DNA of 48,742 nucleotides from NCBI GenBank assembly GCA_001550305.1, contig LRTP01000285.1, positions 1-48,742 of the forward strand, given 5' to 3'. The position numbers were made by a program, and so were the translations under genes. Below, one piece after another: positions 9,147 to 17,504 of the stretch (its first letter is position 1; each line of letters begins with the position of its first letter). The notes under the pieces are model-generated. The model ran no database searches. It saw only the letters and a list, made by a program, of their open reading frames with translations, and had not been told where the DNA came from. The stretch is from Streptomyces diastatochromogenes (GTDB lineage Bacteria; Actinomycetota; Actinomycetes; Streptomycetales; Streptomycetaceae).

Positions 9147-10319
9147 TCAGGCGGTGACGAGGGTGACTCCGTACGTACTGAGGATCTCGTTCACGGGCTG
9201 GAACCAGGTCTGGCCGCCGCTCGTGCAGTTGCCCCAGCCGCCCGAGGTCACGCCCTGGGCCTGGTCGCCGGTGATGAACGAGCCGCCGGAGTCACCGGGT
9301 TCGGCGCAGACGCTGGTGCCGGTCAGGCCGTAGACGGATCCCTGGCTGTAGTTGACGGTCTCGTTCTGGGTCAGCACGGTGCCGCAGTGCCAGTGGGTGG
9401 TGGATCCTGACCGGCAGACGGACGAGCCGACGGGGGCCACGGCCGAGCCGCGGACCAGTACGTCGCTGACGGTGCCCCAGCCGAGCACCACCGGTACGGT
9501 CCACCAGCCGTTGCCGATCCGGATGTACGAGTAGTCGTTGCCCGGGAACGACGATCCGGCGAAGGTGCCCATCGCCGAGCCGTCCCAGCCGGCCACCGAG
9601 CTGCCGGCCGAGCCGCAGTGCCCGGCGCTCACGAAGCCGCCCACCACGGAGAAGCCTATGGAGCAGCGGGTGTTGCCGTTGATGTAGTACGGGTCGCCGC
9701 CGACGGTGCCCGCGGAGAACGTGCGCGGCGTCTGCGCGGTCGCGGAGGTGTGGACCGTGAGCAGACCCGCCTCGCGCGCGGGCGCCAGGAACGCCGTCAC
9801 CGCGGCGCTGTGTTCCGCGCCCTTTCGGACCTCGGCCACCAGGGTGCTGGTGCGGGGGTCGACATGCCAACTGCGGACGGCTGTGGGGGCGCCGTCCGAC
9901 GTGGCGGTGTCGTCGAGGGCGGCCTTGGCCGCGTCCAGCGTCCGGGCGCTGTGCGCGACCCGTACGACCGTGGCGCCGGTGGCTCGTACGGCGTCGGCCG
10001 CCGCGGTGCCCGTGTCGGTGACTCCGACGACGAGGGTGCCGCGCGCCGGGTCGTACCAGGAACCGCCGAACGTCCGCCCCGCCGCCCGTTCGGCCCGCGG
10101 CGCGAGTTCGGCGGCGGCGGTCTCACGCTCGCCCCTGGTGCGGGCCTGCGACGCGGTGAGGCCGAGGTCCCGCTGCATGGCGGTGACCAGGCCGGGGGAG
10201 AGGGGGCGGGGACTGGACGGTTGTGCCGTCGCCGTGTCGACGGGCAACAGCCCCAGAGTGCACGTGCCGAGGGCTAACAGGACGGACAGGCCCCAGCGAA
10301 GACGCGTAACACGTCGCAT
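9147..10319 (-). CDS. secreted S1 serine protease, streptogrisin / alpha-lytic type, with prodomain
   Basis: A 390-residue preproprotein. A signal peptide (MRRVTRLRWGLSVLLALG, cleaved near residue 33) is followed by an alpha-lytic-type propeptide of about 150 residues. The mature S1E domain begins near TVGGDPYYING. The catalytic triad is visible: His in VSAGHCG, Asp in GNDYSYIRIG, Ser in EPGDSGGSF. Paired Cys around the His (CSIGF...HCG) and the Ser match the family disulfides. The ATG at 10319 has AAGGGG upstream and a TTGACA promoter behind it. It is an extracellular protease for nutrient scavenging, monocistronic and unrelated to the paa genes. Confidence 0.94.
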   Translation of the reverse strand: MRRVTRLRWGLSVLLALGTCTLGLLPVDTATAQPSSPRPLSPGLVTAMQRDLGLTASQARTRGERETAAAELAPRAERAAGRTFGGSWYDPARGTLVVGVTDTGTAAADAVRATGATVVRVAHSARTLDAAKAALDDTATSDGAPTAVRSWHVDPRTSTLVAEVRKGAEHSAAVTAFLAPAREAGLLTVHTSATAQTPRTFSAGTVGGDPYYINGNTRCSIGFSVVGGFVSAGHCGSAGSSVAGWDGSAMGTFAGSSFPGNDYSYIRIGNGWWTVPVVLGWGTVSDVLVRGSAVAPVGSSVCRSGSTTHWHCGTVLTQNETVNYSQGSVYGLTGTSVCAEPGDSGGSFITGDQAQGVTSGGWGNCTSGGQTWFQPVNEILSTYGVTLVTA

Positions 10320-10373
10320 GGGTGAACCCCTTCCATTCTCAACTGCCGGAGAAGGTATGGACCTTTGGGGTTC

Positions 10374-10403
10374 AGTGTTGGAAGCATGTTGCGTGCATGT
10401 CAA
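10374..10403 (-). promoter_or_regulatory. probable promoter of the serine protease gene
   Basis: On the minus strand, TTGACA (10403-10398), an 18-nt spacer and AACACT (10379-10374) resemble a housekeeping-type promoter, 55 nt before the protease ATG. The -35 is a consensus match and the -10 is weak. Confidence 0.5.
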
Positions 10404-10519
10404 TGGTTGTCGATGCGGAACGGGCTCGCCGCGCCTCTCGTGCTCGCATCACTCGGAAGTTAAAGTATCAATATCGCCGTATTGCGATGTTCGTCCCCTT
10501 TGGTGCAGGGGTGAGGGCC

Positions 10520-12166
10520 ATGGGCACTACCGAAGCGGCACCCGCCACGCATGCCGGGCCTCCCGGCCTGAGGCGAGAAGTCGGATTCATCGGGCTGATC
10601 TGGGCCTCGGAGGGGTCGATCATCGGCTCCGGCTGGCTGTTCGGCGCGCAGGGTGCGCTCGCGGCGGCGGGCCCGGCCGCGATCATCTCCTGGGGGATCG
10701 GCGGCGTCGCGATCCTCATCCTGGCCCTGGTGCATGCCGAACTCGGCGGCATGTACCCGGTGTCCGGCGGTACGGCCCGCTTCCCGCACTACGCGTTCGG
10801 CGGCGCGGCCGGAGCGTCGTTCGGCTGGTTCTCCTGGCTCCAGGCGGCCACGGTGGCACCGATCGAGGTGCTGGCCATGATCACGTACGGCCAGCACTAC
10901 TCATGGGCGAACGGCTGGCTGAAGACCCAGGGGGGCCAGCACATCCTGACCGCTTCCGGGATCGCCGTCGCGGTCGGGCTGATGGCGGTGATCACCGCCA
11001 TCAACTTCCTCAGCATCCGCCTGCTGGCCCACACCAACAGCGCGGCGACCTGGTGGAAGGTCGGCATCCCGCTGCTGACGATCTTCGTGTTCGCCGTCGC
11101 CCAGTTCCACGTCGGCAACTTCACCGCCGCCGACGGGTTCAACCCCTACGGCGCCAAGGGCATCCTGTCCGCGGTCTCCTCCAGCGGCATCATCTTCGCG
11201 CTGCTCGGATTCGAACAGGCCGACCAGCTCGCCGGTGAGAGCGCCAACCCGAAACGCGACATCCCGCGTGCGGTGATCGGCTCCATCGTCATCGGCGCGA
11301 TCATCTACATCCTGCTTCAGGTCGCGTTCCTCGCCGCGCTTCCCGCCTCCCAGATCCAGGGCACCTGGGCCACCGCCGCCTTCAACACCCTGACCGGTCC
11401 GTTCGCGCAGGTCGCCACGCTCATCAGTCTGGGCTGGCTGGCCACGGTCCTCTACCTCGACGCGGTGGTCTCGCCCGCGGGCACCGGCCTGATCTACATC
11501 ACCGGCTCCTCGCGGGTCTCCTACGGACTCAGCCGCAACGGCTATGTGCCGTCGGCCTTCGAGGCGACCAACCGGAGCGGGGTGCCGTGGGTCGGTCTCA
11601 TCGCCGCCTTCGTGGTCGGCTGTGTGTGCTTCCTGCCGTTCCCGAGCTGGCGCTCGCTCGTAGGGCTGATCACCAGTGCCAGCGTGCTGATGTACGCCGG
11701 TGCGCCCCTGTCCTTCGGGGTCTTCCGCCGCCGTCTCCCGAACGTCGACCGTCCGTACCGGTTGCCCGGCGGCGGCTGGATGTCCCCGTTGGCCTTCGTC
11801 GTCGCCAACTTCCTGATCCTGTGGTCGGGCTGGACCACGGACTGGAAACTGGGCATCGCGATCCTGATCGGCTATGTCCTCCTCATCGCCAACCGCGTCT
11901 TCAGTATGAACCCGGTCACTCCCCAACTCGATCTGCGTGCAGCCCAGTGGCTCCCCGCCTACCTGATCGGGATGGGCCTCGTCGTCTACGCCAGCGACTT
12001 CGGCCCCCTCAGGCATCCGTGGTTCCCCTTGTGGTGGGACCTGGCGGCGGTCACGGTCCTCAGCCTCGCCATCTATTACTGGGCCATGGCGGTTGCCCTC
12101 CCCGCGGAGCAGATCCAGCGCATGGTCGACCAGGTGGTCGTCCCGGAGCAGGCCGCGCTGCACTGA
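10520..12166 (+). CDS. APC-superfamily amino-acid permease
   Basis: A 548-residue membrane protein with about twelve hydrophobic segments. The first carries the APC-type substrate loop (LIWASEGSIIGSGWLFGAQGAL). Later signatures are HAELGGMYPVSGGTARFPHYAFGG and FALLGFEQADQLAGESANPKRDIPRAVIGS, the conserved glutamate region of amino-acid/polyamine permeases. It most likely imports an amino acid by proton symport; the substrate cannot be told. The start at 10520 (MGTTEAAPATH) is chosen because AGGGGTGAGG lies just upstream; an ATG at 10487 is a weaker alternative. The gene stands alone, and its C-terminus (QIQRMVDQVVVPEQ) is cytoplasmic. Confidence 0.88.
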   Translation: MGTTEAAPATHAGPPGLRREVGFIGLIWASEGSIIGSGWLFGAQGALAAAGPAAIISWGIGGVAILILALVHAELGGMYPVSGGTARFPHYAFGGAAGASFGWFSWLQAATVAPIEVLAMITYGQHYSWANGWLKTQGGQHILTASGIAVAVGLMAVITAINFLSIRLLAHTNSAATWWKVGIPLLTIFVFAVAQFHVGNFTAADGFNPYGAKGILSAVSSSGIIFALLGFEQADQLAGESANPKRDIPRAVIGSIVIGAIIYILLQVAFLAALPASQIQGTWATAAFNTLTGPFAQVATLISLGWLATVLYLDAVVSPAGTGLIYITGSSRVSYGLSRNGYVPSAFEATNRSGVPWVGLIAAFVVGCVCFLPFPSWRSLVGLITSASVLMYAGAPLSFGVFRRRLPNVDRPYRLPGGGWMSPLAFVVANFLILWSGWTTDWKLGIAILIGYVLLIANRVFSMNPVTPQLDLRAAQWLPAYLIGMGLVVYASDFGPLRHPWFPLWWDLAAVTVLSLAIYYWAMAVALPAEQIQRMVDQVVVPEQAALH

Positions 12167-12245
12167 GTACGAGGAGCGGGGCGTTCGCTGAACACGCACG
12201 TACGTGGGCGCGCTAGCGCTCGCGAAGATAGATCTTCAAGTTCTA

Positions 12246-12305
12246 GTTAGAAGGTATCACTGAACTTCTTGACTCTCCCCTTCACATCGCGTTATAACTT
12301 CTAAC
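12246..12305 (+). promoter_or_regulatory. promoter with flanking inverted repeat, upstream of quinone oxidoreductase
   Basis: TTGACT (12269-12274), an 18-nt spacer and TATAAC (12293-12298) form a strong promoter in an A+T-rich pocket. GTTAGAAG (12246-12253) lies upstream and its exact complement CTTCTAAC (12298-12305) overlaps the -10 end. A repressor could bind both arms and enclose the promoter. The start codon is 45 nt further on. MarR, HxlR or TetR regulators would be typical, but none is encoded nearby. Confidence 0.6.
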
Positions 12306-12350
12306 GAACGCGAAAGCGAGTAACCAACTCGGAGCGCAGTGGAGGTCGTC

Positions 12351-13382
12351 ATGAACGCCGAAGGACTCGTCGAGGTCGTACTGCCGGGCAAGGTGGAGCC
12401 GGAAGGGCTGGAGATCCGGCACGGAGCCGTGCCCGCCGCGGGCCCCGGCCAGGTCCTGATCCGGATGGAGGCGACCGGGGTCTCCTTCGCGGAGCAGCAG
12501 ATGCGCCGCGGCCGGTACTACGACCAGCCGGCGTTCCCGTTCGTGCCCGGCTACGACCTGGTCGGCACCGTCCTCACGACCGGCGAGGGCGTCGAGCCCG
12601 CTCTGGCCGGCAACCGGGTGGCCGCGCTGGTCAAGGTCGGTGGCTGGGCGAGTCACGTGCTCGTCGACGCGGCGGACGTGGTGCCGGTGCCCGACGGGAT
12701 CGGCCCGGCGGAGGCGGAGACCGTGGTGGTCAACGGCATCACCGCCTGGCAGATGCTGCACCGCAAGGCACGCGTCCGCGCGGGGCAGACCATCCTGGTC
12801 CACGGTGCCAACGGCGGCGTCGGCTCGGTCCTGGTCCAGCTCGCCCAGGCCGCGGACGTGAAGGTGATCGGCACGGCGTCCGCGCGTCACCACGACGCGC
12901 TGCGGGAGCGGGGCGTCATCCCCGTCGACTACCGCACCGAGGACGTGGCCGCACGGGTCCGCGAGCTCGCCCCCGCCGGGGTGGACGCCGTCTTCGACCA
13001 CGTCGGCGGCCGCAGCGCGGTCGACTCCTGGCACCTCCTCGCGCCCGGCGGCACGCTCGTCTCGTACGGCAGCGCCTCCACCCGGGACGACGAGGGCTCC
13101 AAGCAGTGGCCCGTGCTCAAGCTGCTCGGCCGGGTGTGGCTGTGGAACGCGCTGCCCAACCGCCGCCGCGCCTACTTCTTCAACGTGTGGGCCGGGCGGG
13201 CGCTGGCCAAGAACCGGTTCCGGGCCCAGCTGCGCGCCGACCTCACCCAGGTCTTCGGAGCCCTCCAGCGCGGTGACGTCACCGCCCAGATCGCCGCCCA
13301 ACTGCCCCTCACCCGCGTCGCCGACGCCCTGCGACTGGCCGAGTCCGGCACCGTCGCCGGGAAGGTCGTGCTGAACCCGTAG
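12351..13382 (+). CDS. zinc-independent quinone oxidoreductase-like MDR dehydrogenase
   Basis: A 343-residue medium-chain dehydrogenase/reductase. It has an N-terminal GroES-like half (GQVLIRMEATGVSFAEQQMRRG, PGYDLVGTV) and the nucleotide-binding motif ILVHGANGGVGSVLVQLAQA near residue 150. The catalytic-zinc Cys/His pattern of alcohol dehydrogenases is absent, which points to NADPH:quinone oxidoreductase-like reductases. The start at 12351 has GGAGG 7 nt upstream. A secreted SnoaL-like protein follows after 78 nt, perhaps on the same transcript. The promoter layout suggests induction by a small molecule, as for many reductases acting on reactive quinones or enones. The substrate is unknown. 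Confidence 0.85.
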   Translation: MNAEGLVEVVLPGKVEPEGLEIRHGAVPAAGPGQVLIRMEATGVSFAEQQMRRGRYYDQPAFPFVPGYDLVGTVLTTGEGVEPALAGNRVAALVKVGGWASHVLVDAADVVPVPDGIGPAEAETVVVNGITAWQMLHRKARVRAGQTILVHGANGGVGSVLVQLAQAADVKVIGTASARHHDALRERGVIPVDYRTEDVAARVRELAPAGVDAVFDHVGGRSAVDSWHLLAPGGTLVSYGSASTRDDEGSKQWPVLKLLGRVWLWNALPNRRRAYFFNVWAGRALAKNRFRAQLRADLTQVFGALQRGDVTAQIAAQLPLTRVADALRLAESGTVAGKVVLNP

Positions 13383-13460
13383 CGGGTTCTTCCGCAGCCG
13401 CCCGCGATCGCCCACCTTGCCCCTGCCATCCCTCCCTGCCCAGAAACGCGAGGAACCGCC

Positions 13461-14048
13461 ATGACCGCCACCCGCACGGCCACCCCCGCCACCCCGAGGC
13501 GTCACCGGGCTCGGCTGCTCGTCCCCGCGGCGATCGCCGTCCTCGCCTTCACCGCCACGACGGCCGCCGCGGACACCTCACCGACAACCGCGGTCGGGAC
13601 GGCCACGGCCCACGACCGTCGGGCGGCCGAGCAGAAGCCGAAGGCGATGCTCGACGCGTGGCTGCGGCTCTGGAACGGCGATTTCGCCCAGGCCCCGGGG
13701 ATCATCTCTCCCGGCTTCCGCGTCCACGCCGCCCTCCTCGACGGCGGTGACGGCAGCTCCATCCGGGGCGTCGACGGCCTGGTGACGTGGATCGGCCAGA
13801 CCCGCGCGGCATTCCGCGACCTGCGCTTCACCGTCGAGGTTCCCCCGCTGGTCGACGGCCGCTACGCATCGGTGCGCTGGACGGCCACCGGCACCTACGC
13901 CGGCGGCTTCCCCGGCGCCAAGGCCCAGCCGGGGACCGTGGTCACCTTCACCGGCACCGACACACTGCGCATGCGGGACGGCAAGTTCGCGGAGTACTGG
14001 GTCAACACCGACACCCTGAGCCTGCTCACCCAGCTCCAGGCACTCTGA
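13461..14048 (+). CDS. exported SnoaL-like (NTF2-fold) protein
   Basis: A 195-residue protein with a probable signal peptide (RRHRARLLVPAAIAVLAFTATTAAA, cleaved near residue 37). It is followed by a SnoaL-like ester-cyclase domain: LDAWLRLWNGDFAQAPGIISPGFRVH, then IRGVDGLVTWIGQTRAAF and GTDTLRMRDGKFAEYWVNTD. Relatives include polyketide cyclases and many uncharacterised small-molecule-binding proteins. It lies 78 nt after the quinone oxidoreductase with an AGGAA-type site at 13450, so the two may act on related compounds on either side of the membrane; that is inference. No catalytic assignment is possible. Confidence 0.8.
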   Translation: MTATRTATPATPRRHRARLLVPAAIAVLAFTATTAAADTSPTTAVGTATAHDRRAAEQKPKAMLDAWLRLWNGDFAQAPGIISPGFRVHAALLDGGDGSSIRGVDGLVTWIGQTRAAFRDLRFTVEVPPLVDGRYASVRWTATGTYAGGFPGAKAQPGTVVTFTGTDTLRMRDGKFAEYWVNTDTLSLLTQLQAL

Positions 14049-14404
14049 AGCACGCACCCCCGCGGCAGCTGCGGTCACGGGTGTGTCGTCGGCACGGTCC
14101 GGTGCCTGACATGCCGTTGAGTGGAGCAATGACCGGTACGCCGTACCGAGTCCCAGCAGGCTGGGCGTCTTGCCGAAACCGTGTGCCAGGAGTTCCGTGT
14201 GAACAGGCTGCATCAAACGAGCCGTCAGTCGTGTCGTCCACTCGCGGGCCCGCTCCCGGTGCACCCCCCTGCCGCGCTGGTGTCCGAGCTCCCGCCCCTT
14301 GCACAGCGTCGCGGGACACCGTGAGGTGGCGGGGCCGCGGCGCGGAGGCAAAGAGCGCCACGCCGCACCCGAACGGCACGGGCCGCTCGCTGCCGGCACC
14401 CCCC
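14049..14404. other. intergenic region before the PP2C phosphatase
   Basis: No convincing gene is seen between the SnoaL stop and the phosphatase start proposed here. It holds a short dyad CGGTAC-GCC-GTACCG near 14134-14148 and a possible GTG start for the phosphatase at 14321. If that GTG is used, the final 84 bases here are coding. No clear promoter could be picked. Confidence 0.4.
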
Positions 14405-15511
14405 ATGTGGATGCGCTGGCTCCCCCTCTTCTACGTCGCGGCCGTCCTGTTGATCGAGCCCATCACGCCCGTGGAGTGGCCGGTGAGCTTCCTGCTGATC
14501 GCTCTCCCGTTGGTGGCCGCCTTCGCCCACGGCCCCGTGACGGTCGTCTGTGTCACCGTCTTCGCCGTGGTGCTCGAAGGGGTTCTGGCCGGTACCCCGT
14601 GCTGTGCGGGTCGTTCCGTCGGCTACCTGTGGGACCGCCACTACGTGGCCGCCTACTTCTGCACCGTTCTCATCGGCACCCTGGGAACCATCCTGGCCGT
14701 CAGCCGGATGCGACGGGAGCGCACGCTGGCCACCGTGCGCTTTGTGGCCGAGATCGCCCAGCGCGTCCTGCTCAGGCCCGTTCCGCACCGCGTCGGTGAC
14801 ATTCTGGTGGAGAGCTTCTACCTCTCCGCCGACGCGGAGGCACGCGTCGGCGGCGATCTCTACGAGGCGGTGCCCACGACACACGGTCTGCGCCTCGTGA
14901 TCGGCGACGTCCGGGGCAAGGGTCTGTTCGCCGTGGAGACCGCCGCCGCCCTGCTCGGCGCCTTCCGGGAAGCCGCCCACGACGAACCCGACCTTGCCGC
15001 CCTGGCGGGACGGGTGGAGACCAGCATGAGCCGCCGGGCCGCCGACTACGCCGGCAGCGACATGGCCGAGCGCTTCGTCACCGCGGTCTTCGCGGAAATC
15101 GTGACTCCCGACCGTGTCGTGCGGATCGTCAACTGCGGCCACCCGCCCCCTCTGCTCATCAGCTCCGCCGAAGTCACCGAACTGGAGACGGACCGGTCCT
15201 CACCGCCCCTCAACCTCGGCGTGCTCGTCGGAGAGCCGTACCGCGCCGACGAACATCCCTTTCGGCCGGGCGATCAGCTCCTGCTGTACACCGACGGCGT
15301 CACCGAGACACGCGACAGTGACGGCGCCTTCTACCCGCTCGTCCAGCGCATCCGCTCCTGGGGAGTCCTCCCGCCCCGGGAACTCCTCGACCGGCTCCAC
15401 CACGATCTGCTCACCTACAGCGACAACCGTCTCAACGACGACACGGCCGCACTCATCGCCTGCTACATCCCCGACGAACCGCGGGCACCCACCGACCCGC
15501 ACGCGCTCTGA
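14405..15511 (+). CDS. membrane-anchored SpoIIE-type PP2C serine phosphatase
   Basis: A 368-residue protein with three or four N-terminal membrane segments (to about residue 105) and a cytoplasmic SpoIIE/RsbU-type phosphatase domain. Metal-binding and catalytic motifs are visible: GGDLYEAVPTTHGLRLVIGDVRGKG, VNCGHPPPLLI and LLLYTDGVTETRDSDG. Such enzymes dephosphorylate anti-sigma-factor antagonists and thereby release SigB/F-type sigma factors. No GAF or PAS sensor is present, so a membrane signal is plausible. The start is uncertain: the ATG at 14405 begins the first membrane segment but has no good Shine-Dalgarno; an in-frame GTG at 14321 is possible. It converges on the Cys-rich gene with only 10 nt between stops. 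Confidence 0.85.
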   Translation: MWMRWLPLFYVAAVLLIEPITPVEWPVSFLLIALPLVAAFAHGPVTVVCVTVFAVVLEGVLAGTPCCAGRSVGYLWDRHYVAAYFCTVLIGTLGTILAVSRMRRERTLATVRFVAEIAQRVLLRPVPHRVGDILVESFYLSADAEARVGGDLYEAVPTTHGLRLVIGDVRGKGLFAVETAAALLGAFREAAHDEPDLAALAGRVETSMSRRAADYAGSDMAERFVTAVFAEIVTPDRVVRIVNCGHPPPLLISSAEVTELETDRSSPPLNLGVLVGEPYRADEHPFRPGDQLLLYTDGVTETRDSDGAFYPLVQRIRSWGVLPPRELLDRLHHDLLTYSDNRLNDDTAALIACYIPDEPRAPTDPHAL

Positions 15512-15521
15512 GCCGGAGCGG

Positions 15522-15782
15522 TCAGCGAGGATCCGGGCGGCCGCTCGTGATGCGGTTCCACAGGGAGCGGGTGGCACCGAAGCCGCTCTCGTGGACCCAC
15601 ACGTGCGTGCAGGACGGGCACTGAAGGTGGAGCAGGCTGCCGGTGTTGGAGAGCAGATAGCGCCAGTGGTCGGAGCAGGTGCGCCGTTGCTCGCACGGTG
15701 CGCAGCCGCGACTGTCGTTGCAGTTCGGACAGCTCACCCAGGCACGGCGCCCGCGGTCCGCCTGCGGGTCAAGGGGCAGCAT
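15522..15782 (-). CDS. small Cys-rich, zinc-ribbon-like protein
   Basis: An 86-residue protein with four cysteines in CPNCNDSRGCAPC, then CSDHW, and a second CPSC pair before THVWVHESGFG. The CxxC...CxxC pattern suggests one or two bound zinc ions; the family is not recognised. The start at 15782 lies inside the end of the preceding gene (14-nt overlap), implying translational coupling to the DUF6400-like gene. No membrane segment or signal is present. The function is unknown; DNA or protein binding is possible but unproven. Confidence 0.6.
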   Translation of the reverse strand: MLPLDPQADRGRRAWVSCPNCNDSRGCAPCEQRRTCSDHWRYLLSNTGSLLHLQCPSCTHVWVHESGFGATRSLWNRITSGRPDPR

Positions 15783-16035
15783 GGCCGCCTCCGCGCGGGG
15801 GCAGCACGCCGGCCGCGACCAGCTCGTCGTACAGGCGCTGCTGCTCCTCGTCGAGACCGGAGTACAGCAGGTCGTACGCGGCCTCCTCGCCGCGCATGAC
15901 CTCCATCGGATCCCAGTCGGGGCCGAGGGCGGCCAGGACCTGGGCCTGTCGTTGCACCTCCTGTGCGGTGAGGTCGACGGAGAAGTCGACCAGCGCGGGG
16001 GTGCCGTCGGGATGCGGGGGGTTATGTGGGGCCAT
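15769..16035 (-). CDS. DUF6400-like small acidic protein
   Basis: An 88-residue protein starting MAPHNPPHPDG. It contains FSVDLTAQEVQRQAQVLAAL, GPDWDPMEVMRGEEAAYDLL and SGLDEEQQRLYDELVAAGVLP. The pattern is the one I recall as DUF6400, widespread in Streptomyces and without known function. It is predicted to be mostly helical and cytoplasmic. The start at 16035 is chosen because conservation begins there; the Shine-Dalgarno is poor and the DNA upstream is A+T-rich, so the message may be leaderless. It overlaps the Cys-rich gene downstream by 14 nt. Confidence 0.65.
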   Translation of the reverse strand: MAPHNPPHPDGTPALVDFSVDLTAQEVQRQAQVLAALGPDWDPMEVMRGEEAAYDLLYSGLDEEQQRLYDELVAAGVLPPRGGGHAAP

Positions 16036-16167
16036 GAAACGAAACTTAGGTATGCCTTCTTTGCCGGGGCAAGAGGGGGTGGCCGAAGTCACAGCAGGTC
16101 GGCGGCTGTTTCGACGGTCTCCGCGGGGTCGCTCGTGCCGGATCGCCGCCCGTTGTGACCGGAGGGG

Positions 16168-16872
16168 TCAGCTGGGCTTTTCGCCGGTTTCACAGATGCG
16201 GCGGGCGATCTCGCGCAGTTTGACGTTGCGGTCCTGGGACGCCTTCTTGAGCAGCTTGAACGCCGAGTCCTCGGTCAGCGCGTAGCGCTCCATGAGGATG
16301 CCCATGGCCTCGCCGATCTCGTGACGGGTCTCCAGGGCGTCACCGAGCTGCTGATGTGTACGGGCCGCGGAGAAGGCCACGGCCGCGTGCGAGGCGAGGA
16401 TCCAGCCGGCCCGCTGAGCGGCCTCGTCGAAGGTGCGCGGCCGGCGGGAGTACAGGTTGAGGGCCCCGAGCTCGTCGTCCTCGGTGAAGAGGAGAAAGCC
16501 CATCACGCTCCCCATGCCCAGCCTTCTCAGCTCGGGGGCGAAGTGGGACCAGCGCTCATGCGGCCGGTTCAAGTCCTCGATGGTGTAGATCTGCTGACGG
16601 TCGGTCACGGCGTCGAAGCACGGGCCTTCCCGCAGATCCTGCTGGATCCGGTCCGCACGTCGCACCACGTCGCTCGTCGCCGCCAGAGGACGCACCTCGC
16701 CCCGCCGCACGGTGAGGATGCCGGCGTCGTCACAACCGTTGATCAGAACCGTCGCGTGCTCCACGACGCGGTCGAGTGTGCCCTGGACCGTGTCCTGGGC
16801 CAGCAGATCCCGCGCCATTTCCGCCAGGGCGACGGCGAACTGCTCCCAGACCTCGCCGGGCTCGTGCGACAT
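16168..16872 (-). CDS. GAF-ANTAR regulatory protein (RNA-binding antiterminator type)
   Basis: A 234-residue protein. The GAF domain (about residues 20-165) contains GILTVRRGEVRPLAATSDVV and DLREGPCFDAVTDRQQIYTIEDL. The C-terminal ANTAR domain (about 170-230) reads ALETRHEIGEAMGILMERYAL then AFKLLKKASQDRNVKLREIARRICE, with the conserved Ala/Arg positions of ANTAR helices. Such proteins bind paired hexaloop hairpins in nascent RNA to prevent termination. In Streptomyces they are very common, and the ligand of the GAF part is usually unknown. The start at 16872 (MSHEPGEVWEQF) is supported by the domain beginning at once. The gene stands alone. Confidence 0.88.
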   Translation of the reverse strand: MSHEPGEVWEQFAVALAEMARDLLAQDTVQGTLDRVVEHATVLINGCDDAGILTVRRGEVRPLAATSDVVRRADRIQQDLREGPCFDAVTDRQQIYTIEDLNRPHERWSHFAPELRRLGMGSVMGFLLFTEDDELGALNLYSRRPRTFDEAAQRAGWILASHAAVAFSAARTHQQLGDALETRHEIGEAMGILMERYALTEDSAFKLLKKASQDRNVKLREIARRICETGEKPS

Positions 16873-17037
16873 GTGCCACCTGCTTGTTCGTCGAAGCGCC
16901 GCCGACGCTCATCCGCGGTCCCATTTTGCCACTCGGGCGTCCCCGCCGCGCCGGACGGGCGGGTGGGGGAGCCGTGTCCGTACACGGCTGTCCCCGTCAT
17001 TCCTCGTTCAAACCGTGCTGTCCCCGCGAAACCGTCT

Positions 17038-17062
17038 GTTTCGCAGGTGCGATCAAGGGTGA
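17038..17062 (+). promoter_or_regulatory. candidate SigB-type promoter upstream of the WhiB gene
   Basis: GTTT (17038-17041), 15 nt, GGGTGA (17057-17062). This fits the GTTT-N14-16-GGGTAT type used by Streptomyces SigB-family sigma factors, with two differences in the -10. It lies 69 nt before the wbl start codon. Confidence 0.4.
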
Positions 17063-17130
17063 CCCGAAGGAGGACCGAAGTCCCACGAACAACAGATCGC
17101 GCAGGACCATCGCGATCACAGGAGGCCCCC

Positions 17131-17391
17131 ATGAACGACTGGCGCGAGTCCGCGGCCTGCCGGAGCGTCGACCCCGATCTGTTCTTCCCCATCGGCAGCA
17201 CGGGCCCCGCGCTGCCGCAGGTCGAGGAGGCGAAGGCCGTCTGCCGACACTGCCCCGTCCGTGAGGAGTGCCTGAGCTGGGCGCTCGACACGGGGCAGAC
17301 CATCGGCGTCTGGGGCGGTACGAGCGAGACCGAACGACGCGCGCTGAGGCGACGTACGGTCGCCCGCAGGTCCCGGGACACCGGATCGTAG
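17131..17391 (+). CDS. WhiB-family iron-sulfur transcription factor
   Basis: An 86-residue Wbl protein. Cys10, Cys38, Cys41 and Cys47 form the 4Fe-4S ligand set (ACRSVDPDLFFP, then CRHCPVREEC). GVWGGTSETERRALRRR supplies the G-V-W-G-G turn and the basic C-terminal DNA-contact region. Wbl proteins work with the principal sigma factor as redox- or NO-sensing regulators in actinobacteria. The ATG at 17131 follows a consensus AGGAGG. Which of the many Wbl types this is cannot be decided; the length and neighbours (anti-sigma-like ATPase, GAF-ANTAR) suggest a stress role. Confidence 0.93.
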   Translation: MNDWRESAACRSVDPDLFFPIGSTGPALPQVEEAKAVCRHCPVREECLSWALDTGQTIGVWGGTSETERRALRRRTVARRSRDTGS

Positions 17392-17504
17392 GCACGCGGG
17401 TCGCGAAGGGTGGGCGACGCCCGCGCGGTGCGAGGACACCCCGTACGAAGACGCGTGGGGCGATGAAGAGCAGGACATCCCGCCGACGAGACCCGGGAGG
17501 CGCG

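Noticed and set aside
9618..11238. Open frames opposite or out of phase with the protease and permease
   Set aside because: They overlap firmly assigned genes and show no domain, start site or normal amino-acid composition.
10901..12199. 432-codon minus-strand frame across the permease gene
   Set aside because: The permease frame has about twelve membrane segments and family motifs; the opposite frame is low-complexity and charged, as expected for antisense of hydrophobic codons.
16040..16070. TTAGGTATGCC looked like half of an iron-regulator (DmdR/IdeR) box
   Set aside because: Only one half matches and the other arm is missing; the downstream gene has no link to iron.
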